From NCBI GenBank assembly GCA_963593905.1, contig CAVBBL010000023.1, forward strand, positions 1 through 43,623: 43,623 bases of DNA. The letters run 5' to 3'. The notes beneath the pieces are model-generated. The model was not told the DNA's origin. It searched no databases and saw nothing but the letters and a program-made list of their open reading frames with translations. Numbering within the stretch: position 1 is the first letter of the stretch; each line of letters opens with the position of its first letter. A program made the position numbers and the translations under genes. Source of the DNA: CAG-791 sp963593905 (GTDB lineage Bacteria; Bacillota; Clostridia; Lachnospirales; Lachnospiraceae). This document shows, piece by piece, positions 15,955-23,415 of this stretch.

Positions 15955-16084
15955 ACATTTTGACAATGCGATACATTTGACGACGCATTGCATTGACGAT
16001 GCATTACATTTGCCGACGCGTTACATCTGCCGACGCATTACATTGCCGATGCATTACATTTGCTGACGCATTACATTTTCCAAT
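15950..16084. repeat. 17-bp tandem array, eight units (GCATTACATTTGCCGAC)
   Basis: Eight consecutive units of 16-18 bases, each starting GCATTACATT or a one- to two-base variant (GCGATACATT, GCATTGCATT, GCGTTACATC), and mostly ending GAC or GAT. It begins exactly where the large palindrome ends. Iteron-like in appearance; no origin features (DnaA boxes, rep gene) were seen. Confidence 0.85.
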
Positions 16085-16250
16085 CTGTAATTGTTTTCCC
16101 TGGGCACGTTTTTCAAGTCTGACAGCATGTATATATGTTCGAGGAGTGGGCTATAACAGAACTATAACAGTACTGTAACAGAACTATACCACGCAAAGTC
16201 TGAAGCAGCTTTTTTCGCAGATTTTTACATACAGCCCATATAGTCTGTGC

Positions 16251-16279
16251 TTTACAGTTTCAAGTTTAGCGACTATACT
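16251..16279 (+). promoter_or_regulatory. Promoter for the amidase gene
   Basis: TTTACA (16251-16256), 17-base spacer, TATACT (16274-16279). The ~90-base leader contains hairpins GCGCAG-CGCAT-CTGCGC (16285-16301) and CAGATTATC..GATAATCTG (about 16331-16351). The second is followed by the AATGGGGAT Shine-Dalgarno. Confidence 0.65.
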
Positions 16280-16373
16280 GAGGGCGCGCAGCGCATCTGC
16301 GCTACTTAACATATGTAACATATTTTTCTCAGATTATCACAGATAATCTGAAAAATAGAAAATGGGGATGCCT

Positions 16374-17516
16374 ATGAAAAATTACAATTACGATGTAAGC
16401 ACAGATAAATTCATGAATCGACAAGGGCTTTCAGCAATCGTCCTCAGCCACAGGGATTACCAAAAAGAATCCAGGCAATGCAGGACTTGGACGAGCACTT
16501 CCTCTGTTCTTCTGTTTCTTCCTCTGCTCCTGCTCTGTCTCTTTCTCTCGCCGGGGCTCTGCAGTCAGGCAGCCGGCGTCACGGTCATGCTGGATCCCGG
16601 CCACGGCGGTCCCAATGCCACCAGTGACAATCTGGGAGCTCAATATGCTCCCTATTCCGAAAAGGCACTGACGCTGGAGCTGGCGCAGCGGATTGCCGCC
16701 GAACTGGCGCAATATGATGGCATAACGGTCGGTCTCACCCGCACAGGAGATACCTCTCTTACTCTGGCGCAGCGGGCTGCTGCTGCAAAAGCAGGGCAGG
16801 CCGACCTGTTGGTAAGTCTTCACTTTAATGCCACCGGCAGTCATCTTTTCTACGGCGCAGAGGTGTGGACTTCTGCCTTTGGCAGCAACTATGCTACAGG
16901 CGCATCTTTTGGCCAAACCGTACTCTCCAATCTCCAGACTCTGGGGCTGTACAGCAAAGGCATAAAGACCCGCATCGGCTCCCACGGCGACTACTACGGT
17001 ATCATCCGGGAATCTGTCGGGCGCGGCATTCCCGCTGTCATTATCGAACACTGCTATATGGACAATCAGACAGACCGCACTCTTGGGGTGGCGAATCTCT
17101 CCGCTCTGGCCCACGCTGACGCCACCGCTATTGCCCAGTATTTTCACCTGAAAGCCAAAAGCGGTTCTCCTGACTATAGCAGCTATGTTCGTCCTGCAGT
17201 CTCTGCGGCTCCTGCTGCAGGGATTTCCCAGGATGTAACGCCGCCGGAGACCTGCCGCCTGGAAGTTCTCTCCAACGACGGTGCGGGACACATCACCTGC
17301 CGTCTCACTGCCAAGGACAGCGACAGTATTTATCCGGTACTTTACTATTCCTTCAGCGTCAACGGTGTTTCCACGGCTCTGCTGCCTTACAGTCAATCTG
17401 CCGGCAGTATTACCTTTACGGCCACTGTTCCTCAGGGGCAGACCAGCACCATCACTGCCACCGCCTATAACAGCTATGAGCTGTCCACGGTCAGCAATAC
17501 CGTCACTGTAAATTAA
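16374..17516 (+). CDS. Secreted N-acetylmuramoyl-L-alanine amidase (Amidase_3)
   Basis: Zinc amidase that cleaves the bond between N-acetylmuramic acid and the stem peptide. 380 aa from ATG 16374; ATGs at 16362 and 16368 are possible, but AATGGGGATGCCT repeats the spacing of other genes here. A long N-terminal stretch precedes a hydrophobic signal or anchor (residues 44-63). The catalytic domain spans ~69-255: His77 in MLDPGHGGP, Glu96 in YSEKALTLEL, His150 in LLVSLHFNA and Glu225 in PAVIIEHCYMDN, so all zinc and catalytic residues are present. The ~110 C-terminal residues form a beta-rich Ig/FN3-like module (CRLEVLSNDGAGHITCRLTA). Probably autolytic or remodelling function at the cell surface. 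Confidence 0.93.
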   Translation: MKNYNYDVSTDKFMNRQGLSAIVLSHRDYQKESRQCRTWTSTSSVLLFLPLLLLCLFLSPGLCSQAAGVTVMLDPGHGGPNATSDNLGAQYAPYSEKALTLELAQRIAAELAQYDGITVGLTRTGDTSLTLAQRAAAAKAGQADLLVSLHFNATGSHLFYGAEVWTSAFGSNYATGASFGQTVLSNLQTLGLYSKGIKTRIGSHGDYYGIIRESVGRGIPAVIIEHCYMDNQTDRTLGVANLSALAHADATAIAQYFHLKAKSGSPDYSSYVRPAVSAAPAAGISQDVTPPETCRLEVLSNDGAGHITCRLTAKDSDSIYPVLYYSFSVNGVSTALLPYSQSAGSITFTATVPQGQTSTITATAYNSYELSTVSNTVTVN

Positions 17517-17539
17517 TCAGACGCAGCATTTCTTTCAAA

Positions 17540-17654
17540 CCGTATGGACGATGTTCACGTCATCCATGCAGATAAATGGCGTGAAATGCCATTTGGTTTT
17601 GCGTCGGAGAATTCTCCTCACAATGCTGCAGCTGCCTGCGGAATGGAGATCACT
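17540..17654 (+). repeat. Diverged type A/C leader upstream of the ComB-like gene
   Basis: Far hairpin GGACGATGTTCACGTCATCC, then AAATGGCGTGAAATGCCATTT (a hairpin not seen elsewhere), GGAGAATTCTCC (a shortened middle hairpin) and GCTGCAGC followed by TGCGGAATGGAGATCACT. The end is type C in sequence while the upstream part is type A, so this copy is a hybrid. The leader stays in frame with the gene, including SENSPHNAAAACGMEIT. Confidence 0.65.
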
Positions 17655-18353
17655 ATGAAAATTCAAATCTTAGAACTCATTGAAGGTGCAAAAAAAGCGG
17701 AAGGTCTCACGGTCATCATTGACGTCTTCCGGGCTATGTCCCTGGAGTGCTGTCTGTTTGCTCAGGGAGCTTCCCTGATCTATCCCATCGGCTCTCTGGA
17801 GGATGCTTTTGCCCTAAAAAGAAAGCATCCGGATTGGCTGCTCTGCGGTGAACGGGGCGGCGCCAGGGTAGAGGGCTGTGACTACGGCAACTCCCCTTCT
17901 CAAATCGCCGGATGTAATCTGACCGGCCGCACCATCATCCATTCCACCAGTGCCGGTACACAGGGCATCGTCAATGCGGTGCATGCTGATGAAATCATCT
18001 GCGCCGCGCTCATCAATGCGGATGCCGTAGCCTCCTATATTCGTTACAAAAACCCGGAAAAGGTTTCCATCGTAGCGATGGGGGAGGCAGGTCTTCGCCG
18101 TGCCAACGAGGATCTGCTGTGTGCTGAGTATATCCGCAGCGTCCTGGAGGGAAATCCTATCCCTGTACAGGAAAGAGCCGACGCCCTTCGCCACAACGGC
18201 GGCGAGCATTTCTTTGATCCTGCCATGCAGGATGTATTTCCGGAACAGGACTTTTATATCTGCACGGAGTGCAATCAATTTCACTTTGTCAACGGCATCT
18301 CCCGAAATGAAGAGGGACTGCTCACTGCAAAACCGATCTGGCGCGCGCGCTAG
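17655..18353 (+). CDS. 2-phosphosulfolactate phosphatase-like protein (ComB family)
   Basis: 232 aa from ATG 17655, which follows GGAG. The family hydrolyses 2-phosphosulfolactate in coenzyme M synthesis of methanogens, and distant members occur in many bacteria. Landmarks are VIIDVFRAMSLECCLFAQGA near the N-terminus, GERGGARVEGCDYGNSPSQI, TIIHSTSAGTQGIVNA and NGGEHFFDPAMQDVFPEQDF. No other coenzyme M or sulfolactate genes are visible, so the physiological substrate here is open. The 3' end overlaps the convergent metallophosphoesterase gene by 32 bases. An in-frame extension to 17544 exists but consists of leader sequence. Confidence 0.8.
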   Translation: MKIQILELIEGAKKAEGLTVIIDVFRAMSLECCLFAQGASLIYPIGSLEDAFALKRKHPDWLLCGERGGARVEGCDYGNSPSQIAGCNLTGRTIIHSTSAGTQGIVNAVHADEIICAALINADAVASYIRYKNPEKVSIVAMGEAGLRRANEDLLCAEYIRSVLEGNPIPVQERADALRHNGGEHFFDPAMQDVFPEQDFYICTECNQFHFVNGISRNEEGLLTAKPIWRAR

Positions 18354-18957
18354 CCCGGGCTCTGTCATTCTCAATCCACTCATCTAATGTCAGAGGTGTG
18401 TAATCCGAATACCCACAAAAGCAATTAATCATGCAGCAGGGGATTTGTATCCTTTCCCCTGCTGCATCTACCGTCCAGGTCTGTCTGGTGATCTCCTGAA
18501 ACTGCTCCAAAAGTCGCTGGTCAGTGGTGTCATGGACGTGACCGTAAAGCATATACGTTTTAGAGTTTCCTTTCTTATCTCTGCGATACTGGCCGTTGTA
18601 GCACATGACGGGATAATGGCACAACACTATTCTTCTGCCATTATCATGCATTTCCGCGTAATGATGGATCCAGATAAATCTATTTGTATTGGCATCCTTC
18701 TTATCCACAAAGTTGTCGTGATTGCCTCTGATCAGGTAGAGTTTTCCCTTCAACTGAGACAACAGCGCATTGGTCTGCTCCACATTCCCCCAGGACAGAT
18801 CCCCCAGAATCACCACCTCATCATTCTTCCGCACTCTGCTGTTCCATTTATCGATCATGTAAGCATTCATTTCTTCTGCAGAAGCAAAACCACGATAATC
18901 CATCTTGTCATTTAATGCCCCATGAAAGAAATGCGGGTCTGCTATATAATAACGCAT
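18322..18957 (-). CDS. Calcineurin-like metallophosphoesterase
   Basis: 211 aa from ATG 18957, preceded by GGGAGG. The five metal-binding blocks are readable: DPHFFH (Asp7, His9), VILGDLSWG, IRGNHDNFVD, VLCHYPVMCYNG and YGHVHD. It therefore should be a dinuclear-metal phosphoesterase of the small YfcE/MJ0936-like group; substrate unknown. It follows coaX on the same strand after 130 bases in which I see no gene, and converges with the ComB-like gene. Confidence 0.88.
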   Translation of the reverse strand: MRYYIADPHFFHGALNDKMDYRGFASAEEMNAYMIDKWNSRVRKNDEVVILGDLSWGNVEQTNALLSQLKGKLYLIRGNHDNFVDKKDANTNRFIWIHHYAEMHDNGRRIVLCHYPVMCYNGQYRRDKKGNSKTYMLYGHVHDTTDQRLLEQFQEITRQTWTVDAAGERIQIPCCMINCFCGYSDYTPLTLDEWIENDRARASARARSVLQ

Positions 18958-19087
18958 AAGTTCTGTTTCCTCCCTCTGCAGACTGTCCGTGCCTGCCGAA
19001 GGAAAAGAGCTGCCGTACATTCTCCTGCCGGTCGCCCAGGTCCGACGAGTGTCTGTGCAGCTATGTCCAAAATCGGCGCCGGCAGTC

Positions 19088-19891
19088 TTATGACTCCTTC
19101 CGGGATACCTTTTTCTTTCCCGGTCTGTTCTTTTCCCAGATAATATAAAGCCCCCGCAGCAGCAGATTTTCATCCATTACGATCTTATGGCGGCAATAGG
19201 GAGCAATCCGCTCTGCCATGCCTCCGGTGGCCACTACACTGGCCAGGCTGCATCCTATTTCCTCCTCAAAATGGTCCAATATCCCGTCCACTGCTCCGGC
19301 CTGTCCGAAGACCACACCGGTCTTCATGCAGTCCACCGTATTGGTGCCAATGGCTTTCTTAGGTGCCATGATCTCTATACGAGGCAGCAGAGAAGTTTCC
19401 CGGGTCAGCGCATTCAGCGAAATAGCCAGACCGGGCATGATGGCACCGCCCCTGAACTTTCCCTTTTCATCCAGAACCGAAAAGGCAGTGGCAGTGCTCA
19501 TGGAAATCACCACGCAGGGAAGAGGATACCTTTCCTTTGCTCCTACAGCAGCAGATACCAGATCCGCCGCAATGGTCCCCGGATCATCCAGACCGATGTT
19601 CAGACCGGTTTTAAGCCCGGCTCCCACCACCAGAGCCTCTGTCCCGGTCAGAAGCCGCACCGCCCTGCGAAGGGTCTCTGTCATAGGCGGTACCACAGAG
19701 GAAATCACTGCTCCCTCCACCTGCGCCAGTTCCACCCTGCACAGTTCTAAAATCCGTCCGATATCCGCTGCATACTCAAAGTGGGTGCGTCTGGGATTGG
19801 TCTCCATGCGAAAGACATTCAGAATCTCCCCCTGATTGTCAATGCACCCAATCACCGTATGCGTATTTCCCGTATCCAGTGCCAGAATCAT
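19088..19891 (-). CDS. coaX: Type III pantothenate kinase
   Basis: First step of coenzyme A synthesis: ATP-dependent phosphorylation of pantothenate. 267 aa of the ASKHA fold. Landmarks are the phosphate loop MILALDTGNTHTVIG, EGAVISSVVPPMTETL, TGLNIGLDDPGTIAADLVSA, VVISMSTATAFSVLDEKGKF and RGGAIMPGLAISLNAL. In the common family form the third motif is an Asp-Thr-Ala-Thr (GTATT) stretch; here it is SMSTATAF, a small variation. Start ATG 19891 follows GAAAGG of a type A leader. The gene sits behind the Mrp ATPase gene in an apparent operon. Confidence 0.94.
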   Translation of the reverse strand: MILALDTGNTHTVIGCIDNQGEILNVFRMETNPRRTHFEYAADIGRILELCRVELAQVEGAVISSVVPPMTETLRRAVRLLTGTEALVVGAGLKTGLNIGLDDPGTIAADLVSAAVGAKERYPLPCVVISMSTATAFSVLDEKGKFRGGAIMPGLAISLNALTRETSLLPRIEIMAPKKAIGTNTVDCMKTGVVFGQAGAVDGILDHFEEEIGCSLASVVATGGMAERIAPYCRHKIVMDENLLLRGLYIIWEKNRPGKKKVSRKES

Positions 19892-19995
19892 TTTTATCCT
19901 TTCTATGCCGCGGTTTACCGCGGCAGCACGAGGAGAATTTCGCGCAGGCGAATTCTCCGATGTGATCTTTCATTGATGACGTTTACGGCAGAAAA
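19892..19995 (-). repeat. Type A leader between the Mrp gene and coaX; supplies the Mrp stop codon
   Basis: All three hairpins are present (far GATGACGTTTACGGC, middle GGAGAATTCGC..GCGAAATTCTCC, near GCCGCGG-TAAA-CCGCGGC with a compensated pair relative to GCCGCAG/CTGCGGC). The Mrp stop TAA (19983-19985) is the TAA of the far module GCCGTAAACG, so the element overlaps the end of the upstream gene. Confidence 0.8.
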
Positions 19996-20801
19996 CCTGC
20001 CAGCTGTTCCAGATAATCTCCCTCAAGGTCCTCGATTTTACCGGCATCACAGGCTGCCGTCAGCGCCGGGTCTATGGGCAGTCTTCCCAGGATCTGCAGT
20101 CCTTCCTTTTCTGCGATGCCCTCCAGCCGGCTCTCGCCGAATACAGAGATTTTCTCTCCGCAATGGGGACACTTCATGTAACTCATATTTTCCACCAGGC
20201 CAAGAATGGGAACATTCATCATTTTGGCCATTCCCACAGCCTTCTCCACGATCATCCCCACCAATTCCTGCGGCGTGGTCACCACGATGATGCCGTCCAC
20301 CGGCAGAGACTGAAACACAGTCAGAGGAATGTCTCCTGTTCCCGGAGGCATGTCAATGAACATGTAATCCAGCTCTCCCCAGGCCACATCCTTCCAGAAC
20401 TGCTGCAATGTGCCGGTAATTACAGGACTGCGCCAGATCACCGGTGCATTCTCATCCTCCATCAGAAGATTCATGGACATCACCTTGATGCCGGCGGCAG
20501 ATTCCGCCGGATACAGGCCTTCTTCATCCGCCTGCAGATCATGAAAATCCACTCCGAACATCTTCGGAATGCTGGGACCTGTGATATCTGCGTCCAGAAT
20601 ACCCACCCGGTAGCCTTTTCTCTGCATGGTCACTGCGCTGATTCCCGTCACCAGCGATTTACCCACGCCGCCTTTGCCGCTGACGACGGCAATCATCTTT
20701 TTCACATGGCTGCCCGGATTGGGCGCCACCAGAAAGCTGTTTTTGTCCTTCTTTTCACATGCTTCACTGCAGCTGCTGCAGTCACTTGCACACTCGCTCA
20801 T
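19983..20801 (-). CDS. Mrp/NBP35-type P-loop iron-sulfur carrier ATPase
   Basis: 272 aa from ATG 20801. Mrp/ApbC proteins carry and transfer Fe-S clusters. A Cys-rich N-terminus (SECASDCSSCSEACEKK) precedes the deviant Walker A VVSGKGGVGKSLVTG, the nucleotide segment GILDADITGPSIPKMFG, Walker B YMFIDMPPGTGDIPLTV and the cluster-binding MKCPHCGEKISVFGES. The NBP35-like N-terminal cysteines plus the central CxxC fit a scaffold role. The C-terminus (FLP) ends inside the next leader. It lies between the exonuclease III gene and coaX on the same strand, separated from the former by a 190-base leader with four further hairpins. Confidence 0.92.
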   Translation of the reverse strand: MSECASDCSSCSEACEKKDKNSFLVAPNPGSHVKKMIAVVSGKGGVGKSLVTGISAVTMQRKGYRVGILDADITGPSIPKMFGVDFHDLQADEEGLYPAESAAGIKVMSMNLLMEDENAPVIWRSPVITGTLQQFWKDVAWGELDYMFIDMPPGTGDIPLTVFQSLPVDGIIVVTTPQELVGMIVEKAVGMAKMMNVPILGLVENMSYMKCPHCGEKISVFGESRLEGIAEKEGLQILGRLPIDPALTAACDAGKIEDLEGDYLEQLAGFLP

Positions 20802-20990
20802 ATTAATCCCCATTCCGCAGGCGCTTTGCGCCGGAGGAATCTCAAAGCAAATTTCAGATTTGCTTTGAGATCGGCGCTATTGGTGACGCCTGCGGCACCA
20901 ATAGCTGTGCGAAAACAATGAGAATCTCAGATTCTCTTAATCGAATTTCTAATTCGATTTGCCATCGGGCATATTTTTCACACTAACCTC
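20802..20990 (-). repeat. Long type C leader upstream of the Mrp gene, five or more hairpins
   Basis: Read toward the gene: ATCGAATT..AATTCGAT, GAGAATCTGAGATTCTC, CTATTGGTG..CACCAATAG, CTCAAAGCAAAT..ATTTGCTTTGAG, and GGCGC-AAA-GCGCC followed by TGCGGAATGGGGATTAAT before ATG. The first two modules recur before exoIII (type B end), and the CTATTGGTG module recurs before the ThuA-like gene. Confidence 0.8.
20949..20981 (-). CDS. Leader ORF, 10 aa (MKNMPDGKSN)
   Basis: GTG start five bases after AAAAGAGG. The start context GAGGTTAGTGTGAAAAAT equals that of the leader ORF at 9817. The C-terminal PDGKSN matches PDVKSN of the leader ORF upstream of exoIII. It starts 13 bases after the exoIII stop. 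Very short; translation unproven. Confidence 0.3.
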   Translation of the reverse strand: MKNMPDGKSN

Positions 20991-20993
20991 TTT

Positions 20994-21749
20994 TCACTTT
21001 AAAATCACGCCTACCGGGCAGTGGTCCGATCCCATTACCTCACTATAGATCATGGCATCCTCTAACTGCGGTGTCATAGCCTCGGAGCAGACGAAATAAT
21101 CAATGCGCCACCCCGCATTCCTCTCTCTGGCATGGAATCGATAGGACCACCAGGAATAGGCCTCTGCCTTGTCCGGATAGAAATAGCGATAGGTATCCAC
21201 AAAGCCACTATCCAGCAGGATGCCCAGCTTTTCCCGCTCCTCGTCAGTAAATCCCGCATGTCCGCGATTTGACTTGGGATTCTTCAAATCGATCTCCTTG
21301 TGCGCCACATTCAGATCGCCGCAGAAGATCACCGGCTTTTTCTCCTCCAGCCTTTTGATATAGGAAAGAAACGCCTCCTCCCAGGTCATGCGATAGGACA
21401 GGCGCTGCAGCTTATCCTGAGAATTCGGCACATATTCTGTGATCAGGTAGTATTCCGGGTACTCCAACGTGATGACCCGGCCTTCGTGGTCATGTTCCTC
21501 TATCCCAAGTCCGTAGAATACCTGCAGCGGCTCCTCCTTCGTAAAAACAGCTGTGCCGGAATATCCCTTCTTTTCCGCATAATTCCAATATTGATGATAG
21601 CCTGGCAGTTCCAGATTCACCTGCCCAGCCTGCAGCTTAGTCTCCTGCAGACAAAGGGCATCCGGCTGTTCCCTTTCCACAAATTCCAGAAACCCTTTCC
21701 CCAGGCAGGCCCGCAGACCATTTACATTCCAGGAAATAAATTTTTTCAT
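20994..21749 (-). CDS. xth: Exodeoxyribonuclease III (AP endonuclease family)
   Basis: 251 aa from ATG 21749, which directly follows the type B Shine-Dalgarno AAATGAGGATTAAA. Base-excision-repair enzyme with AP endonuclease and 3'-exonuclease activities. Motifs are FISWNVNGLRACLG, LCLQETKLQ with the metal-binding Glu, FCGDLNVAH (Asp, Asn), GFTDEER, YSWWSYRFHARERNAGWRIDYF and the C-terminal GSDHCPVGVIL with catalytic Asp-His. Standard length. First gene of the apparent xth-mrp-coaX-phosphoesterase unit. Confidence 0.95.
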   Translation of the reverse strand: MKKFISWNVNGLRACLGKGFLEFVEREQPDALCLQETKLQAGQVNLELPGYHQYWNYAEKKGYSGTAVFTKEEPLQVFYGLGIEEHDHEGRVITLEYPEYYLITEYVPNSQDKLQRLSYRMTWEEAFLSYIKRLEEKKPVIFCGDLNVAHKEIDLKNPKSNRGHAGFTDEEREKLGILLDSGFVDTYRYFYPDKAEAYSWWSYRFHARERNAGWRIDYFVCSEAMTPQLEDAMIYSEVMGSDHCPVGVILK

Positions 21750-21895
21750 TTTAATCCTCATTTCTGAGCAGCTATGCTGCGAAGAGGCGACGAGAATTTC
21801 AGATTCTCTTAATCGAACTTCTAATTCGATTTGACATCAGGACTATTTGTTTCACAGAAACAAATAGCTGTGCGAGGAGACGAGAACTTCTTCAT
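21750..21895 (-). repeat. Type B leader upstream of exonuclease III
   Basis: Read toward the gene: AACAAATAG..CTATTTGTT (palindrome with loop around TCTGTG), ATCGAACTTCTAATTCGAT, GAGAATCTGAAATTCTC with GTCGCC, and GCAGC-ATA-GCTGC followed by TCAGAAATGAGG. The frame TTCTCGTCGCCTCTTCGCAG reads FSSPLRSIAAQK and stops at the TGA inside the Shine-Dalgarno. Confidence 0.8.
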
Positions 21896-21910
21896 CCCTT
21901 TGTTGTTCAT
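21821..21910 (-). CDS. Leader ORF, 29 aa, upstream of exonuclease III
   Basis: ATG 21910; reads MNNKGMKKFSSPRTAICFCE then TNSPDVKSN and stops at TAG. An internal ATG at 21895 is also possible. It shares TAI plus NS with the ORF at 39177 and PD-x-KSN with that at 20981, across different hairpins. No good Shine-Dalgarno precedes the first ATG. An AT-rich -10-like TATTAT lies ten bases upstream, so a nearly leaderless transcript is conceivable. Confidence 0.35.
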   Translation of the reverse strand: MNNKGMKKFSSPRTAICFCETNSPDVKSN

Positions 21911-21916
21911 GAATTG

Positions 21917-21925
21917 TGCTATAAT
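21917..21925 (+). promoter_or_regulatory. Extended -10 promoter for the NYN-LOTUS gene
   Basis: TG-C-TATAAT with a weak -35 (TTGTTG at a short distance). The ~190-base leader that follows has no member of the hairpin family; I see no other feature in it. Confidence 0.45.
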
Positions 21926-22121
21926 AAAAACATATATACAGCTTCTTTATCTTCGCACAAACAGCAGGTAAAGTAAACCGCTGTACCAACGCACATCGGC
22001 ATCACCTATCGCTGCCATTTATATTGACATTTGCAGTTCCGGTTCCCATCGCCTGTAAGCTGTACCCATTCATCAGAATTCATTAGAAATTATTAGAAAT
22101 CATCAGAAAGGTTCTACATTT

Positions 22122-23336
22122 ATGGAAGATATCAACATCGCACTTTTGATTGACGCTGACAATATCAGCGCCAAATACATCTCCGGCATTCTGAGTGAGC
22201 TCTCCAAATACGGCAAGATCACCGTTCGACGCATGTACGGAGACTGGTCACAGGAAAGACTTCGCAACTGGCTCTCCGCCGCCTCCGGCTACTCTCTGAC
22301 ACCCATGATGCAGCAAAATAACACCCCGGGCAAAAACGCCTCCGATATCTGCATGATCATCGACGCCATGGACATTCTGTATACCGGTGAGGTGCAGGGA
22401 TTCTGCATAGCCTCCAGCGACGGAGATTTTAATAAACTGGCCACCCGTCTGCGGGAAGCCGGCAAGTTCGTCATCGGTATGGGCGAAAAAAAGACCCCCG
22501 AATGCTTCCGCGTCTCCTGTGAGCGTTTTATATTCCTGGATGTCATTGAGGATGTCTCTGAGGAAGAGGAATTAAAACCCACTAAGTCTACAGCAAAAGC
22601 CAAGTCTCCGTCATCCAAAAAAACCGCCTCCCGCCAGAAGAAAAACGTCTCGGAAACAGATTCCGATATGGGCGGCGTCTACTTCGCAGACTCTCCGGCC
22701 GTCTACACTTCCTATGTCATGGATACCAACGGCACTGCTTCCTACCGCGGCGATGCAGCGGAGAATGCTGACAGCGAGTTCAGCCGCAGCAGCAATGCAG
22801 ACATAGACCCCGGTGCAGATACAGACACCGATACGGATACAGAGACAGGCGCCGATGGCATGCCCCTTTTCACTGACAAGGCCACCATCGAAAATGCCAT
22901 CATCAAAATGATTTCCGATAACAGTGCGGAGGGAAAGGAGACCGGCCTGGGTGAGATTGGCTCCCGGCTCGTCAAGATTTTCCCGGATTTCGATACCCGC
23001 AACTATCACTTCAGCAAGCTGTCCGAATATCTGAAGGATTTTCCTTCCCTGTCTGTCACTAACAGGGACAATGCCGTATGGGTATCCTTAAAGGGTGCCT
23101 CCGATGCAGAGATCGAACAGCAGATCTTTCAGGTCTTCCGCCGCCACAAGTGTAAGGAAATGGAGCTCTCTACCCTAAAGCGGGAGCTGATGGAGATCAA
23201 TCCCAGCCTCAATGCCACCATCAAAAAGAGCGGTGTGACCCGTTTTTCCGTTTATCTAAAACGCAAGATTCATTCCCTGGAAGTCAACGGCCCCAGAGTG
23301 CGTATCCTGCCTGCCTCCAAAAAGGGTGAGAACTAG
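22122..23336 (+). CDS. NYN-domain (PIN-like) RNase candidate with two OST-HTH/LOTUS-like domains
   Basis: 404 aa. The N-terminal ~150 residues are an NYN/LabA-type PIN-like nuclease domain with the acidic positions expected for metal binding: LLIDADNIS (Asp11, Asp13), KNASDICMIIDAMDILY and CIASSDGDFNKLATRLRE. A long acidic low-complexity linker (about 155-245, with DTDTDTDTE) separates it from a LOTUS domain (~250-325: AIIKMISDNSA, LGEIGSRLVKIFPDFDTRNYHFSKLSEYLKD). A second, weaker LOTUS-like segment follows (~330-395: QIFQVFRRHKCKEMELSTL, SGVTRFSVYLKRKI). LOTUS domains bind RNA in the families studied, so an RNA-targeted nuclease is inferred. Monocistronic, with a strong terminator after it. 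Confidence 0.88.
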   Translation: MEDINIALLIDADNISAKYISGILSELSKYGKITVRRMYGDWSQERLRNWLSAASGYSLTPMMQQNNTPGKNASDICMIIDAMDILYTGEVQGFCIASSDGDFNKLATRLREAGKFVIGMGEKKTPECFRVSCERFIFLDVIEDVSEEEELKPTKSTAKAKSPSSKKTASRQKKNVSETDSDMGGVYFADSPAVYTSYVMDTNGTASYRGDAAENADSEFSRSSNADIDPGADTDTDTDTETGADGMPLFTDKATIENAIIKMISDNSAEGKETGLGEIGSRLVKIFPDFDTRNYHFSKLSEYLKDFPSLSVTNRDNAVWVSLKGASDAEIEQQIFQVFRRHKCKEMELSTLKRELMEINPSLNATIKKSGVTRFSVYLKRKIHSLEVNGPRVRILPASKKGEN

Positions 23337-23344
23337 GAAATTCC

Positions 23345-23404
23345 GCAGCTATAGTAAAAAGACACAGTCGCCATAAAACGACTGTGTCTTTTTGCTATAG
23401 CTGC
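23345..23404. terminator. Long bidirectional terminator hairpin
   Basis: GCAGCTATAG..CTATAGCTGC encloses AAAAAGACACAGTCG and CGACTGTGTCTTTTT, a stem of about 26 bp with loop CCATAAAA. It separates the convergent NYN-LOTUS and hydrolase genes. Confidence 0.85.
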
Positions 23405-23415
23405 TGTATCTGCCC

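Noticed and set aside
15726..15980. 84-aa ORF in the mutS2-amidase gap
   Set aside because: It crosses the large palindrome; composition and lack of a Shine-Dalgarno indicate a chance ORF.
15950..16084. CRISPR array
   Set aside because: Units are 16-18 bases, contiguous and without unique spacers; no cas genes in the window.
18958..19087. N-terminal extension of the metallophosphoesterase toward coaX
   Set aside because: The metal motif DPHFFH lies a few residues after ATG 18957, which has GGGAGG upstream; upstream residues match no domain.
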